Assembly: GCA_963556255.1 (NCBI GenBank)
Contig: OY744605.1
Coordinates: forward strand, 69,381,693 to 69,445,692
DNA from: Allolobophora icterica
Lineage: Eukaryota > Annelida > Clitellata > Crassiclitellata > Lumbricidae
DNA length: 64,000 bases
Direction: 5' to 3'
This document shows, in pieces, positions 36,075 to 45,275 of the stretch (the first letter of the stretch is position 1; each line of letters begins with the position of its first letter). Under the pieces are notes generated by a model. That model did no database searches. It was not told the origin of the DNA and worked only from the letters and a program-made list of their open reading frames with translations. The position numbers were made by a program, and so were the translations under genes.

Positions 36075-36254
36075 GTAGATTAGTAACACGGCGTTGGGGA
36101 CATCATCGTAATTACGTTTAAAACCAGTTTTGACTGGCCAACAACACCCAGTTTTTCTGGTCCCCACCACTCCATTATCTCACCGAACTAAGAGGATGCC
36201 GATCTATACCATCTAGGCTTCCAGAGGGTCCTGAAACCCACGGACAATTATAGC
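36075..36254 (+). repeat. Polinton terminal inverted repeat, left (180 bp)
   Basis: Starts GTAGATTAGTAACACGGCG. It matches the complement of 54800-54979 with one difference seen (C/T in ACCGAACTAAG versus ACCGAATTAAG). Similarity continues inward at a lower level to about 36362. Protein-primed polymerases start at such ends. Confidence 0.95.
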
Positions 36255-36312
36255 CAATCGACTTCCAGGCAGCCCGTGGAATCCACGAACGCTTATAGCT
36301 TAGAAGTCCTCG

Positions 36313-36362
36313 AGTGTGACAACTTTCACAGTGTGACGATAATATCTGTCACATCTGTCACG
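36313..36362 (-). promoter_or_regulatory. GTGAC-N10-GTCAC module, copy 1
   Basis: A 50-bp block with the quasi-palindrome GTGACGATAATATCTGTCAC at 36333-36352 and extra GTGACA/TGTCAC half-sites on both sides. Read on the minus strand it matches the copy at 46058-46107 at most positions. It lies just inside the near-identical part of the left terminal repeat. Confidence 0.8.
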
Positions 36363-36587
36363 TTTAAGCTAGGAGTGTAATAACAGCTTTAACTATTTAA
36401 ATTAGGAATATACGCCAAGTTGAATATATAAAAACGGTGCGGCGCTCCTGAGTAGGTATCTTGAAGGGGCTATTTTAAATTCACAGAACGAATGAATGAA
36501 AGAATGGAAATAGAGAGACTGAGAGAGAGGTAGAGAGATAGACAGAGACATTATTTAATCATAATCATAATTATACCATAATCGTCA

Positions 36588-36863
36588 TCATAGGCGCCGA
36601 CTTTTGGTTTTGTCTCTGGGTGCCAGTCAGGGGCGGATCCAGAAGGCTTATTTTTTTAGTCATCCGTCAAAAAAATAAAAGGGGGCCATGTCTCCTAAAA
36701 TTTGGCGACTTTTAGGAATTCATCCCCATAAAAATGTAACGACCTTTTTAGGAATACCCCAAAATTTAATTTAAGGTCCGAATTCCTCTGGGGGCCAGGC
36801 CCCCACCGAACTTTTTCTCTGGGTGCAATGCACCCAAGGCCCCCAAGAAGTCGGCGCCTATGA
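36588..36863. mobile_element. MITE inserted in the Polinton left arm, 276 bp
   Basis: Ends TCATAGGCGCCGACTT and AAGTCGGCGCCTATGA are perfect 16-bp inverted repeats. A possible 3-bp duplication (TCA) flanks it. The inside includes CAGGGGCGGATCCAGAAGG text shared with the MITE at 6363-6747 and G-rich text of the family at 2239-2640. A host element has therefore inserted into the Polinton. Confidence 0.8.
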
Positions 36864-37577
36864 TCATCATTACACCAGTAATATATACTTTTTTCGCTTA
36901 ATACAGAAAGAAGTAGAATCACTACTCACCAGATGATTGGTTTTTTTCTTGGGTGGATTTCCGTTTCGTCCTGTGCAGCAAGAATTGTCCTCAAGACCAA
37001 GACCAAAACCAATGCCAAGACTTTTGGTCTCAAGGGCAACAAGACCCCTGCTTGGACTCGTCAGGACGTGTTTTACACGCCGACGGCCTCCTCCCAGCTA
37101 ACTGCTGGTCTTCCGCCCCCATGTGTAGAACACGATTGTTGAACGACAAATACTATGTAATGATATTTCAGGGTCTATTGTGTTGCCTGTATTGGAATCG
37201 TCTAAACTTTTAGTGAAAAACAAAAATATATCCCACAAAAAGCTGCGGGGGCACAGGCTTATTTTGATGGCGGCCTGAACTCGCCACGTCACAAAGCTAT
37301 CAATGGGCTCCTGCGGTTTTTAATTATGAGACAAACGCCACTTTGCCACACACCGCGCCCTGATAACGATGCCAATATAAATCTTTAAAATTTTCACAGA
37401 GCTATGCTATACTCAGCCTTATACTGGCACGGCATCAGCTAAAAAATCCGTAATAGCCAGGCTCGAAGGAAAATTTTTGCCATGTTAGGGCATCCGTCCT
37501 TATAACAGCGCCGTATGAGCTCAAAATTTGTTATAGCCTGACTGTAAGGAAGAATTAAAATTTAGAGAATTTAACGA
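36864..37577. other. Polinton left arm, no gene recognised
   Basis: Includes a short GACCAA hexamer block (36990-37030) related to those at 21.1 and 21.7 kb. The open frames here are short and have no recognisable domain. Confidence 0.5.
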
Positions 37578-37922
37578 CTACAAATTAATATCATCGTCCT
37601 CCATATTCTCCACGACAGGTTCACCCAAGGCTGCTAAAATTGCATCTTCTACCTGTTGAGGCAGTTGTAAATTTTCACATTCAGAATCTGAATCTTCATT
37701 TACGCCCACCTTTAGCCCGTTAACTTTCTCACGCAGCGACTTCCGTTTAATTGCGAGCTGCTTTAATTTTAACGCTGATTCATTCAGCCGTTGTTTCGTC
37801 TTTCTATAATTTTGATTTATTCTTCTAAGCTGCATTTCTGCAGATTTAATTTTCTCTTTTTTACTAACCTCTTTAAATGGAATATCAGCTAAAGCTCGCA
37901 AAAATTTCTGTTCCTTGTCCAT
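37578..37922 (-). CDS. Small coiled-coil protein, unknown function
   Basis: A 114-residue minus-strand ORF starting MDKEQKFLRALADIPFKEV. Residues 20-75 are rich in Lys, Arg, Leu and Gln with heptad-like spacing, suggesting a coiled coil. The C-terminal 30 residues are strongly acidic (ending EDDDINL), and an acidic patch NEDSDSECE lies near residue 75. It is the only clear minus-strand gene in the left arm. I do not recognise a family. The charge pattern (basic coil, acidic tail) would suit a DNA- or protein-binding accessory factor, but that is only inference. Confidence 0.6.
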   Translation of the reverse strand: MDKEQKFLRALADIPFKEVSKKEKIKSAEMQLRRINQNYRKTKQRLNESALKLKQLAIKRKSLREKVNGLKVGVNEDSDSECENLQLPQQVEDAILAALGEPVVENMEDDDINL

Positions 37923-38255
37923 TTCCGAATGATTATAGCACGTTTACCGTTCAACAACCGTCTTCCGACACATGGGATGTCAATCCAGACTGAGCAGGTC
38001 CTATATATAAACACCCACGTTGCTCTGCCTGCCTGCCCACTTCCATAGTAAGCATGCAGAGACTCTTACGCACAGCCTGCCCAGCGACCAAATTTTGCGA
38101 CGGCCCATATAAGTCGATAGTTAAGACTCGCACAGAGACTGGCAGGCGCGCGGCTACCCCAGCCTGGCCCAGCCAGCAAAGTTTAGCACAGAGCCGCAAG
38201 GCTAGCCAGCAACGACACATGAGATTCATGACAATACAATGAATACATATGCATA
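37923..38255. other. Polinton left arm, no gene recognised
   Basis: Upstream side of the minus-strand coiled-coil gene, so it may hold its promoter. No clear TATA-like signal directly before the ATG. Confidence 0.4.
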
Positions 38256-38393
38256 CATACATACATACATACATACATACATACATACATACATACATAC
38301 ATACATACATACATACATACATACATACATACATACATACATACATACATACATACATACATACATACATACATACATACATACATACATACA
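38256..38393. repeat. (CATA)n microsatellite inside the Polinton
   Basis: About 34 CATA units; the same microsatellite type occurs in the host parts at 9.7, 58.2-58.6 and 59.0-59.3 kb. Confidence 0.97.
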
Positions 38394-38610
38394 TGCATAC
38401 ATATGCATACATACGGATATCGTCTGGCCGCTATGAGGCCATTAGGGTTCAGCCAAATTATTTGTGCTTTTATGAGACATTTGATATTAACTATAGCTTT
38501 TGACTTAACCATTGTGCGGAGAACCGAAACGGCAGACACAGGCCAACGCAGACGCAGACAGAGACACACACAGAGGCGCACACAGGCACACACACAGAGG
38601 AAGACATATA

Positions 38611-38842
38611 CCCGCATAGAGGCTTTAGGCCACATCATTCGACGCTTGATATAAAACAGATGCGTATTATTTTCCATCAGTGCAGCGGTCTCTGACAACT
38701 ACCTAATTGTGATTTATTGCTTTGTACCCACATAGAGGCTTTAGGCCACATCATTCAACGCTTGATATAAAACAGATGCGTATTATTTTCCATCAGTGCA
38801 GCGGTCTCTGACAACTACCTAATTGTGATTTATTGCTTTGTA
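38611..38842. repeat. Tandem duplication, period 116
   Basis: Text starting CCCGCATAGAGGCTTTAGGC at 38611 is repeated from 38727 (CCCACATAGAGG...) with only a few differences. It lies in the non-coding left arm. Confidence 0.9.
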
Positions 38843-38976
38843 TTATATTCCATTAGTAAGCATCCTGTTTCACGTGATGTGGCTTTGTTTAGCGCTGAGA
38901 AATCTCGGGGATATAGGCCTACATTACATTTACGTAAAGTTCATCCATCATCCTTTCCATCTATCTATCCATCATT

Positions 38977-39033
38977 TTCCGTCCATCCATCCATCCATCC
39001 ATCCATCCATCCATCCATCCATCCATCCATCCA
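38977..39033. repeat. (CATC)n microsatellite inside the Polinton
   Basis: About 14 CATC units. Confidence 0.95.
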
Positions 39034-39172
39034 CCGCGGTCTGGGTTTACAACAAGCGAACCATAAACACAGGCCAAAATAATAAGGATTTTGACCGATC
39101 ATCACCCATATCGACGCCGTGCACTTTCAGGCGATGACTGTAAGCCTTAAATCCAACAGTGGCCTATTTTTT

Positions 39173-39313
39173 ATGTACTGTGGCGCCTCATACGGTGAAG
39201 GAGTATAAATCATGTTTAAAGGACTTGTATAATTAAAGACTTGGAAGTCCTTATTATTTTGGTTATGGCAACTATGTACTGTGGCGCCTCATACGGTGAA
39301 GGAGTATAAATCA
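39173..39313 (+). promoter_or_regulatory. Duplicated 40-bp block, possible promoter region
   Basis: A 40-bp block starting ATGTACTGTGGCGCCTCATA and ending GGAGTATAAATCA occurs at 39173-39212 and again at 39274-39313. Each copy carries a TATAAAT sequence. The pair lies 80-220 bp upstream of the Cys-rich gene and 530-670 bp upstream of the polymerase, so it may be the early promoter region. Function is inferred. Confidence 0.45.
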
Positions 39314-39390
39314 ATAACAATAATAATAATAATAATAATTAGCCTTGTTTTGAATATTTTTTCAATTTAAATAAAAGAATCAGTTGTGGT

Positions 39391-39681
39391 ATGTATAAAA
39401 ACATAATGTTGGGGCAAAACTTCTGCAAGTGGTTGGTTATAGGTAAAACAAATCTGTGCTGTCGCAGATGTATTGGGGAGCACTGTTTCAAACATTTAGC
39501 ACAGCTGCGAAATGGTTATGAGACAAGACCGTGCGCTAAATGTGGAAGGGGAATCAAAAACCACTTAGGTGAGTGTATACGTTGTGATTATTACGTCATA
39601 AAATCAAGAGTTCGACGCTGCGGACTAACCCGTGAATTCGAGAAAGAATGGAAAAGACTAGCGAACATAGTAGTAGAGTAA
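39391..39681 (+). CDS. Small Cys-rich protein, unknown function
   Basis: A 96-residue ORF with nine Cys; eight fall in three CxxC pairs (CCRRC, CAKC, CIRC) and nearby singles, over residues 23-66, and there are several His. This suggests one or two structural zinc sites. The C-terminal third is basic and helical in character. It is encoded on the same strand as, and 161 bp before, the polymerase gene, so the two may share a transcript. I do not recognise a family. A zinc-dependent nucleic acid or protein binder is the most likely role, by inference only. The start ATG is the first in frame; a second Met lies at residue 6. Confidence 0.65.
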   Translation: MYKNIMLGQNFCKWLVIGKTNLCCRRCIGEHCFKHLAQLRNGYETRPCAKCGRGIKNHLGECIRCDYYVIKSRVRRCGLTREFEKEWKRLANIVVE

Positions 39682-39842
39682 AAAAATTCTCTATTAAAGA
39701 AAGGATTCCATTATTGTATTGAGATAATACAGACGAGCAAGCGACAATCGAATATCTAGTAAACAAAATTTCATTTTAAACAAACGATTCTGTTATTGTA
39801 TTAAGGAAAACTTTGCCACAGTAGTATAAATAATTTATAACT

Positions 39843-42800
39843 ATGGCATTGTCTACGAATGAAAAAATTGCACAATTGTTGGGTGAGTTTACTGGCCCCC
39901 CAGCTCTTCGAGCTGTTCTAAAAAATATCTTAGACGAACCTATCCCAGATGCAGTCAAAAGGCGCTTACTACAGCCACTGCTTCCAAGGCCAATTCCTCC
40001 AGTGCGCAAGCATAGAGGGGCAAAACGTAAATCCCTTCTAGCACAATTCGACCCACTCCTAATTAAGCAGGATAGAGGTGGACCACCGCCATTTCTAGTA
40101 CACAAAGAGCTCGCCAACCAGCTTCTGAGAGACTTCCGTGCAGAAGTACCTCTTAACCACAGGCTGGAAAGAGATGCGTTGGCTTTCTTGAGTGCAATGG
40201 AGCATAACATTGAGGCGCAACTCAACGAAGAGCTGTTGAAACAAGACGGTCTGAAATACTCGCAAGTGTTGACAGTTGAGTTGGAAAAGCTGGCTCCGAC
40301 CGTTGACATGTTGTACGACGGAAACGCGACCCCGGGTACTATTACCAATACGGCCTACTTTCGAAGCAAAGCAGCGCCAATTACGAATGCGAGTAAAATC
40401 CAAGGGGCTGTACGAAAGGCCAAGGCCGAAGTACTAAAAAGCCTCGAGGACTATACCAATGAGGGGTCAGGCTGGAGGGTGAGGCGGGTCGTGGCGGTAG
40501 ACCTCAGCGTTGCAAAATATCAACCATTTCGTGCAAGGAGCTACTTTCCTACACCAAAGTATATACCCCCTCGTACGGTTATTAATGTAAAGAATAAAGA
40601 TAACCGATGCTTCGAGTGGGCCATATTAAGTGCTATGTATCCAGTAGGTCATGGACAAAATCCAGATCGCCCAACTAAGTATCGGGGCCACCTCCTCGAG
40701 CTAAACTTCGATGGTATAGAATTTCCAGTGAAGGTCACAGATATCGGTAAGTTCGAACGTCAGAACCCTAATATAAGCGTCTCAGTCTTCGGGTGGGATA
40801 AAGCTTTGTATCCAATTTATGTCTCAAAGCAGACCAATAGAGACTATAATATCGATCTTCTACTGTTAGTCAGTGGTGAGAATTACCACTACGTCTGGAT
40901 TAAAGACCTTGGCCGAATTCTTAATCAAAATAGCAAAGACAAAAGCAAGAAACACCCATGCCGTCGCTGCCTACACATATTCTGTAGACAAGACTTACTG
41001 GATGCCCATATCAAAGATTGTCAGGGCATCAGTGAGAAGCCTCAGCGAATTGAGATGCCAAAAGAGGATGAAAATATCCTCAAATTCCAGAACCACCACA
41101 AACAGATACAAACCCCATATATCATATACGCAGACTTTGAGGCGTTGAACATACCAATCGAAGGTGCAGTCATGAACCCCAGCAAGAGCAACACCAGACA
41201 GATAGCTGAGCAGAAACCGTGTAGCTTCTGTTACATAGTGGTTCGATACGATGGCCGCACCAAGAAACCAGTTTTATATCGTGGAGAGGACGCCGTGCAA
41301 CAATTCCTACAACGAATACAAGGCGAGCTGGACTCTATCAGACAAAGGCTGGCCACCCCGGCTAAGATGGTTATGTCAGCAGTTGATCGCCAATCATTCC
41401 GCGAAGCTATCGATTGTCACATCTGCGGAAATGCGCTCGAAGAGGATAGAGTTCGCGACCACTGTCACATTACCGGTAAGTATCGAGGTGCCGCTCATAA
41501 CGCCTGCAACCTCAAACTTCGAATATATCCCGATAAGTGTAAGGTACCGGTGGTCTTCCACAATCTGCGAGGTTACGACAGCCACCTCATAATGCAAGCG
41601 ATCGGAGGCTGTGAGGCCGCACAGGATGAGGCAACTGAAATTAACTGTATTCCAAACAATATGGAGAAATACATGACATTTAACATTGGACAACTACAGT
41701 TCATTGATAGTCTCCAGTTTCTAAACAGCTCGTTAGATAAACTATCAGGAAATCTGTCGCTAGAGGATCTCAAAGTCACAACGGCATATATAAAGGAAAA
41801 TTTCGTTCGCAATGATAGGACAAAACTAGATCTGTTGAGACGAAAGGGCGTATATTGTTACGAATACATCCATGATTACCACCGCTTCGAAGAAGACCGA
41901 CTTCCACCCAAGGAAGCGTTCTACAGCAAGCTCACACGAGAGAGCATTTCTGACGAGGATTATCAACACGCACAACGAGTGTGGGACGAGTTTGACTGTA
42001 AAACTCTAGGTGACTATCACGACTTGTATCTCCGTACGGATGTACTCCTACTGGCAGATGTCTTCGAGACCTTCAGGTCCACATCGATGAAGCACTACAG
42101 TCTGGACCCGGCTAACTACTTCAGCCTGCCAGGAATGGCCTGGGACGCATTGTTGAAAAAGACGAAGATCGAGCTCGAACTTTTAACCGATATAGATATG
42201 CATTTGTTCGTAGAGAAAGGTCTCCGAGGTGGAATCTCGATGGTATCTAAGCGCTTCGCAAAAGCCAACAACCCGCAATGCCCCGACTACGATACCACGA
42301 AGCCAGACAACTGGATCATGTACCTCGACGCGAATAATCTTTACGGCTGGGCGATGCAACAGCCACTACCAGTTGGAGGATTTAGCTGGGAAAGTCCTAC
42401 TCTCGACGAAGTGTTGGAAACTCCAGATGACGCGCCTGAAGGCTTCCTACTTGAAGTCGATCTCGGGTACCCGGAGCACCTCCACGAATCACATAGCGAC
42501 TATCCCTTAGCACCGGAGACCCTGTCAGTCCAAGAGGAGTGGTTGAGTGACTATCAGAATGTGCTTATGAACGAGTTGGGAGGCAAGTTCACAAAGCATG
42601 TGAAGTTAGTACCAAGCCTACGACCTAAGGAGCGGTATGTGGTCCATTATAGAAATCTCAAACTCTACCACTCGTTAGGGCTACGAGTTTCTAAAATTCA
42701 TCGTGTCATTAAGTTTAGACAGGGGGCATGGATGGCTCCATACATCGAGATGAATACGAAATTGAGAGCGAAGGCAACGTCGGAATTTGAGAAGGATTTC

Positions 42801-43589
42801 TTCAAGCTGGCTAATAATGCGGTCTTTGGAAAGACCATGGAAAATCTTAGAAAAAGAATCAGAGTTAACCTGGTACCGACCTCAAAAGTTGACAAACTTC
42901 GTAAACTAATTGCTGACCCGGCCTACATATCACACAAAATCTTCAACGACCAACTCGCCGCGATTCACAGTTTGAAGAACAAGCTCAAGTTAAACAGACC
43001 TGTATATGTCGGCCAGGCTGTCCTCGACCTCAGCAAGCATCTGATGTACGACTTCTGGTACAACGATGTGAAAAACGAGTACGGAGAAAAAGCCCAGTTG
43101 CTATATACAGACACTGACAGCCTGTTATTTCAGGTGGAAACTCCGAACGCCTATGCCGATATGTGGAACAAAAAGCATCTATACGACCTCTCCGAGTTTC
43201 CTAGAGACAGCCCCTACTACGACGTCGGGAACAAGAAAGTCGTGGGCAAGTTCAAAGATGAATGTAACGGAGTTGCCATAGCCCAATTCGTGGGACTGCG
43301 CCCGAAGATGTACTCGATCTTAAAATCGGGTGGTTCAGAAATCAGGAAAGCAAAAGGCGTTCAGAGAGCAGTTGTGAAGAAGGATCTGCACCACGAGCTA
43401 TACAAGGAGTGCCTGTTCGAACGAGAAGAGATGCGGCACACACAAGTCGTGATTCGAAGCCACGACCACCAGATCGGAGTGTACGAGCAGAATAAGATCA
43501 GCCTCTCTCCATTAGACACAAAAAAGTGGATAGAGGCCGATGGGATAACAACGCTGGCATACGGGCACTACAAAATCAACGACGGTTGA
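39843..43589 (+). CDS. POLB: Protein-primed family B DNA polymerase
   Basis: A 1248-residue polymerase that would copy the linear element from a protein primer at its terminal repeats. Visible motifs, in order: a C2H2/C3-type zinc motif (Cys373, Cys376, His389, Cys393); exonuclease I DFE at 431-433; an inserted HNH/endonuclease VII-like module (Cys525, Cys528, DHCH 539-542, HNACN 552-556); exonuclease II GYDSH at 577; exonuclease III YLRTD at 729-733; polymerase motif A DANNLYG at 829-835; motif B KLANNAVFG at 988-996; motif C YTDTDS at 1088-1093. All catalytic Asp and Glu residues are present, so the enzyme looks active. The long N-terminal region (1-370) would hold any terminal protein function; NRCFEWAILSAMYP near 257 is a conserved block in such polymerases. 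The end overlaps the integrase end by 14 bp, tail to tail. Confidence 0.97.
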   Translation: MALSTNEKIAQLLGEFTGPPALRAVLKNILDEPIPDAVKRRLLQPLLPRPIPPVRKHRGAKRKSLLAQFDPLLIKQDRGGPPPFLVHKELANQLLRDFRAEVPLNHRLERDALAFLSAMEHNIEAQLNEELLKQDGLKYSQVLTVELEKLAPTVDMLYDGNATPGTITNTAYFRSKAAPITNASKIQGAVRKAKAEVLKSLEDYTNEGSGWRVRRVVAVDLSVAKYQPFRARSYFPTPKYIPPRTVINVKNKDNRCFEWAILSAMYPVGHGQNPDRPTKYRGHLLELNFDGIEFPVKVTDIGKFERQNPNISVSVFGWDKALYPIYVSKQTNRDYNIDLLLLVSGENYHYVWIKDLGRILNQNSKDKSKKHPCRRCLHIFCRQDLLDAHIKDCQGISEKPQRIEMPKEDENILKFQNHHKQIQTPYIIYADFEALNIPIEGAVMNPSKSNTRQIAEQKPCSFCYIVVRYDGRTKKPVLYRGEDAVQQFLQRIQGELDSIRQRLATPAKMVMSAVDRQSFREAIDCHICGNALEEDRVRDHCHITGKYRGAAHNACNLKLRIYPDKCKVPVVFHNLRGYDSHLIMQAIGGCEAAQDEATEINCIPNNMEKYMTFNIGQLQFIDSLQFLNSSLDKLSGNLSLEDLKVTTAYIKENFVRNDRTKLDLLRRKGVYCYEYIHDYHRFEEDRLPPKEAFYSKLTRESISDEDYQHAQRVWDEFDCKTLGDYHDLYLRTDVLLLADVFETFRSTSMKHYSLDPANYFSLPGMAWDALLKKTKIELELLTDIDMHLFVEKGLRGGISMVSKRFAKANNPQCPDYDTTKPDNWIMYLDANNLYGWAMQQPLPVGGFSWESPTLDEVLETPDDAPEGFLLEVDLGYPEHLHESHSDYPLAPETLSVQEEWLSDYQNVLMNELGGKFTKHVKLVPSLRPKERYVVHYRNLKLYHSLGLRVSKIHRVIKFRQGAWMAPYIEMNTKLRAKATSEFEKDFFKLANNAVFGKTMENLRKRIRVNLVPTSKVDKLRKLIADPAYISHKIFNDQLAAIHSLKNKLKLNRPVYVGQAVLDLSKHLMYDFWYNDVKNEYGEKAQLLYTDTDSLLFQVETPNAYADMWNKKHLYDLSEFPRDSPYYDVGNKKVVGKFKDECNGVAIAQFVGLRPKMYSILKSGGSEIRKAKGVQRAVVKKDLHHELYKECLFEREEMRHTQVVIRSHDHQIGVYEQNKISLSPLDTKKWIEADGITTLAYGHYKINDG

Positions 43590-44589
43590 GTATTCTATCG
43601 GGGGGTAGCTCAGTGCCCATAGGCACCAGAAGCAGCTCCTCACGGACAAAACCGCGGCCAGGCCCATCAACTAGATGGTATAAAGCCGGTTGCTCGGCCT
43701 GCCGAACAACATCCAAAATAGCGTGGATGGTGAGCGACCAGTTAGGGTCGGTGGCTCGTTTGCTACCACCCTCAAGCTCGCCGGGAGCGTACAAGTATCG
43801 GACGAGTACGTCGTGTCCGAGAACAGGCTCATCCAAGCCCCACAAACGAGTTTTCATTTGTGAACGAGAGGGCTTCTGTGTCACTTTAGCAGCTTTCATC
43901 GCTTCAACCGGCTTCATGTCGAGCAAGCGCGTCGGCTCATCGTTTAGTGTAGCTACAACTTCGGGCAATCGTCGAACCCATTCCACCGACCGTTCGGATG
44001 ACCCCCTTGCATCCAGGAGCAATTCCTGAGCGTATTGAGCACCGAAGAGTCGCTCAGCTAGAGTACGGTTAAAGCGTTCAACGATGCCCTGTTGGCGATG
44101 ATTTGCGGCCTGTCCGCGTCTTACAAGAACGTCGTGCTTCGCCAGCAACGGTGTAAAATCACCCATAAATTCGCGGCCAGGGTCGACCTGAAGAAGTCGA
44201 GGCCAAGTCAATGGGCCCCTCTTATAGATCCGGCTTAAAGCGGCGGCGACTTCGGTCGCACTTTTGTTTATCAACGGTTCAGCTTCTTTGTATCGTGAGG
44301 CAACATCAACAACAGTGAGAGCGTATTTATAAGTCTTTCGACCTACTTTATCGTGAGGTAAAAACAAGAGATCGGCTTGGTGTACGGCGTTTGGTCGATT
44401 TTCATCGAACTTTGGACGCGGTATGCGGCGTGGAACGGGAAGATAAATCTGCCACACCGCTTGTTTCTTCAGCCAATCACGAGCCTCCGCCTCGGAAACT
44501 TTGGCGGCTGAGGCTAATTTCTTCACCGCAGCCTTACCTCGCCAGTAACCTCTAGGGCTGTAATAGACAGTTGAAAGGTTCTTAGACAT
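43576..44589 (-). CDS. INT: Retroviral-type (RVE) integrase
   Basis: Integrases of this type join the element's ends to target DNA and make short target duplications. Counting from the Met chosen here, the catalytic triad is Asp73 (HQADLLFLP), Asp136 (LQVDPGREFMG) and Glu171 (QGIVERFNR), a D,D-34-E arrangement. The product is 337 residues. An upstream in-frame ATG at 44655 adds 22 hydrophobic residues; I chose the inner Met because the sequence after it begins the helical N-terminal domain. No chromodomain is obvious at the C-terminus. It is followed on the same strand (upstream) by the PLA2 gene. The overlap with polymerase at 43576-43589 means the two transcripts converge. Confidence 0.95.
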   Translation of the reverse strand: MSKNLSTVYYSPRGYWRGKAAVKKLASAAKVSEAEARDWLKKQAVWQIYLPVPRRIPRPKFDENRPNAVHQADLLFLPHDKVGRKTYKYALTVVDVASRYKEAEPLINKSATEVAAALSRIYKRGPLTWPRLLQVDPGREFMGDFTPLLAKHDVLVRRGQAANHRQQGIVERFNRTLAERLFGAQYAQELLLDARGSSERSVEWVRRLPEVVATLNDEPTRLLDMKPVEAMKAAKVTQKPSRSQMKTRLWGLDEPVLGHDVLVRYLYAPGELEGGSKRATDPNWSLTIHAILDVVRQAEQPALYHLVDGPGRGFVREELLLVPMGTELPPDRILNRR

Positions 44590-44664
44590 TTCAGTAAAAC
44601 TATATATTACAAACAGGTAAACACATACACAAATGATTTTCATTTGCGTTTTCATAAATGAAAC

Positions 44665-45255
44665 TCATTTATGGCCCTTTGTTCTGACACCCATCCCCAG
44701 CCTCGACTTCGCTGACATAATGGCCGATACCAGCCGCGCATCCTTCTTCTCATAATCCGGAGTTTCATCGGTGAGTGCGATCTTCGACGCGGCTGCAGCG
44801 AGGATGTCATCTGCGTGGTTACGCCCCGGAGTATCTTTATGAACTGCGTAAGCCACATCATGGTGGAGGCACGCACGGTCGAGCTGATTAACACCGTGAT
44901 AGCGCTGTGACAGCCGTTTATCGAGTTTTGTGAATGGTCCACAGTAAGAGTACTTTCCCGTATTCTGAAAAGAACCTCCCGGATTATCTTCCGAAGACAT
45001 ACCGGATGGAAGACTCATATGCATCTCAGGCAGAGGAAGAGCGTTGAGGGCCCTATTCAGTAGCGAGCCTCCATAAGTCTCACGAGACTTATGCTTTCGC
45101 ACTTTCGAAGGCAAAATCTGGCTCTTCTTTGCACCGCAGACGGCACAGGTTCCCTTCTTGGCTGGCCGACCGTTTCGTAACTCGACGATTGTTTCATTTG
45201 AAGTCTCAGTATGTTTCTTACATCGTAGGCAATACATTGTGTTCGTTGAATACAA
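44665..45255 (-). CDS. Zinc-ribbon / phospholipase A2 protein
   Basis: A 196-residue protein with two parts. Residues 7-42 form a small zinc ribbon (Cys9, Cys12, Cys37, Cys40, with NGRPAKKGTC), resembling the short DUF5679-type domain. Residues 100-150 hold a phospholipase A2 core: the calcium loop YCGPFT at 104-109 and the catalytic block DRACLHHDVAY with His132-Asp133. Such PLA2 domains occur in parvovirus capsid proteins and in adintovirus-like elements, where they help the particle cross a membrane. A basic stretch at 51-59 and Gly/Pro-rich 80-95 separate the two parts. An alternative start is Met7 at 45237. The gene is divergent from the ATPase, only 20 bp away. Confidence 0.88.
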   Translation of the reverse strand: MYSTNTMYCLRCKKHTETSNETIVELRNGRPAKKGTCAVCGAKKSQILPSKVRKHKSRETYGGSLLNRALNALPLPEMHMSLPSGMSSEDNPGGSFQNTGKYSYCGPFTKLDKRLSQRYHGVNQLDRACLHHDVAYAVHKDTPGRNHADDILAAAASKIALTDETPDYEKKDARLVSAIMSAKSRLGMGVRTKGHK

Positions 45256-45275
45256 TCATAACTCGTTGTCTCTAT

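Noticed and set aside
43576..44589. Retrovirus or LTR element because of the integrase
   Set aside because: There is no gag, reverse transcriptase or LTR nearby. The integrase sits in a DNA-polymerase-encoding element with inverted repeats, as in Polintons.
44665..45255. Endogenous parvovirus because of the PLA2 domain
   Set aside because: No parvoviral NS1 helicase or capsid is present, and the gene lies inside the Polinton between the integrase and ATPase genes.
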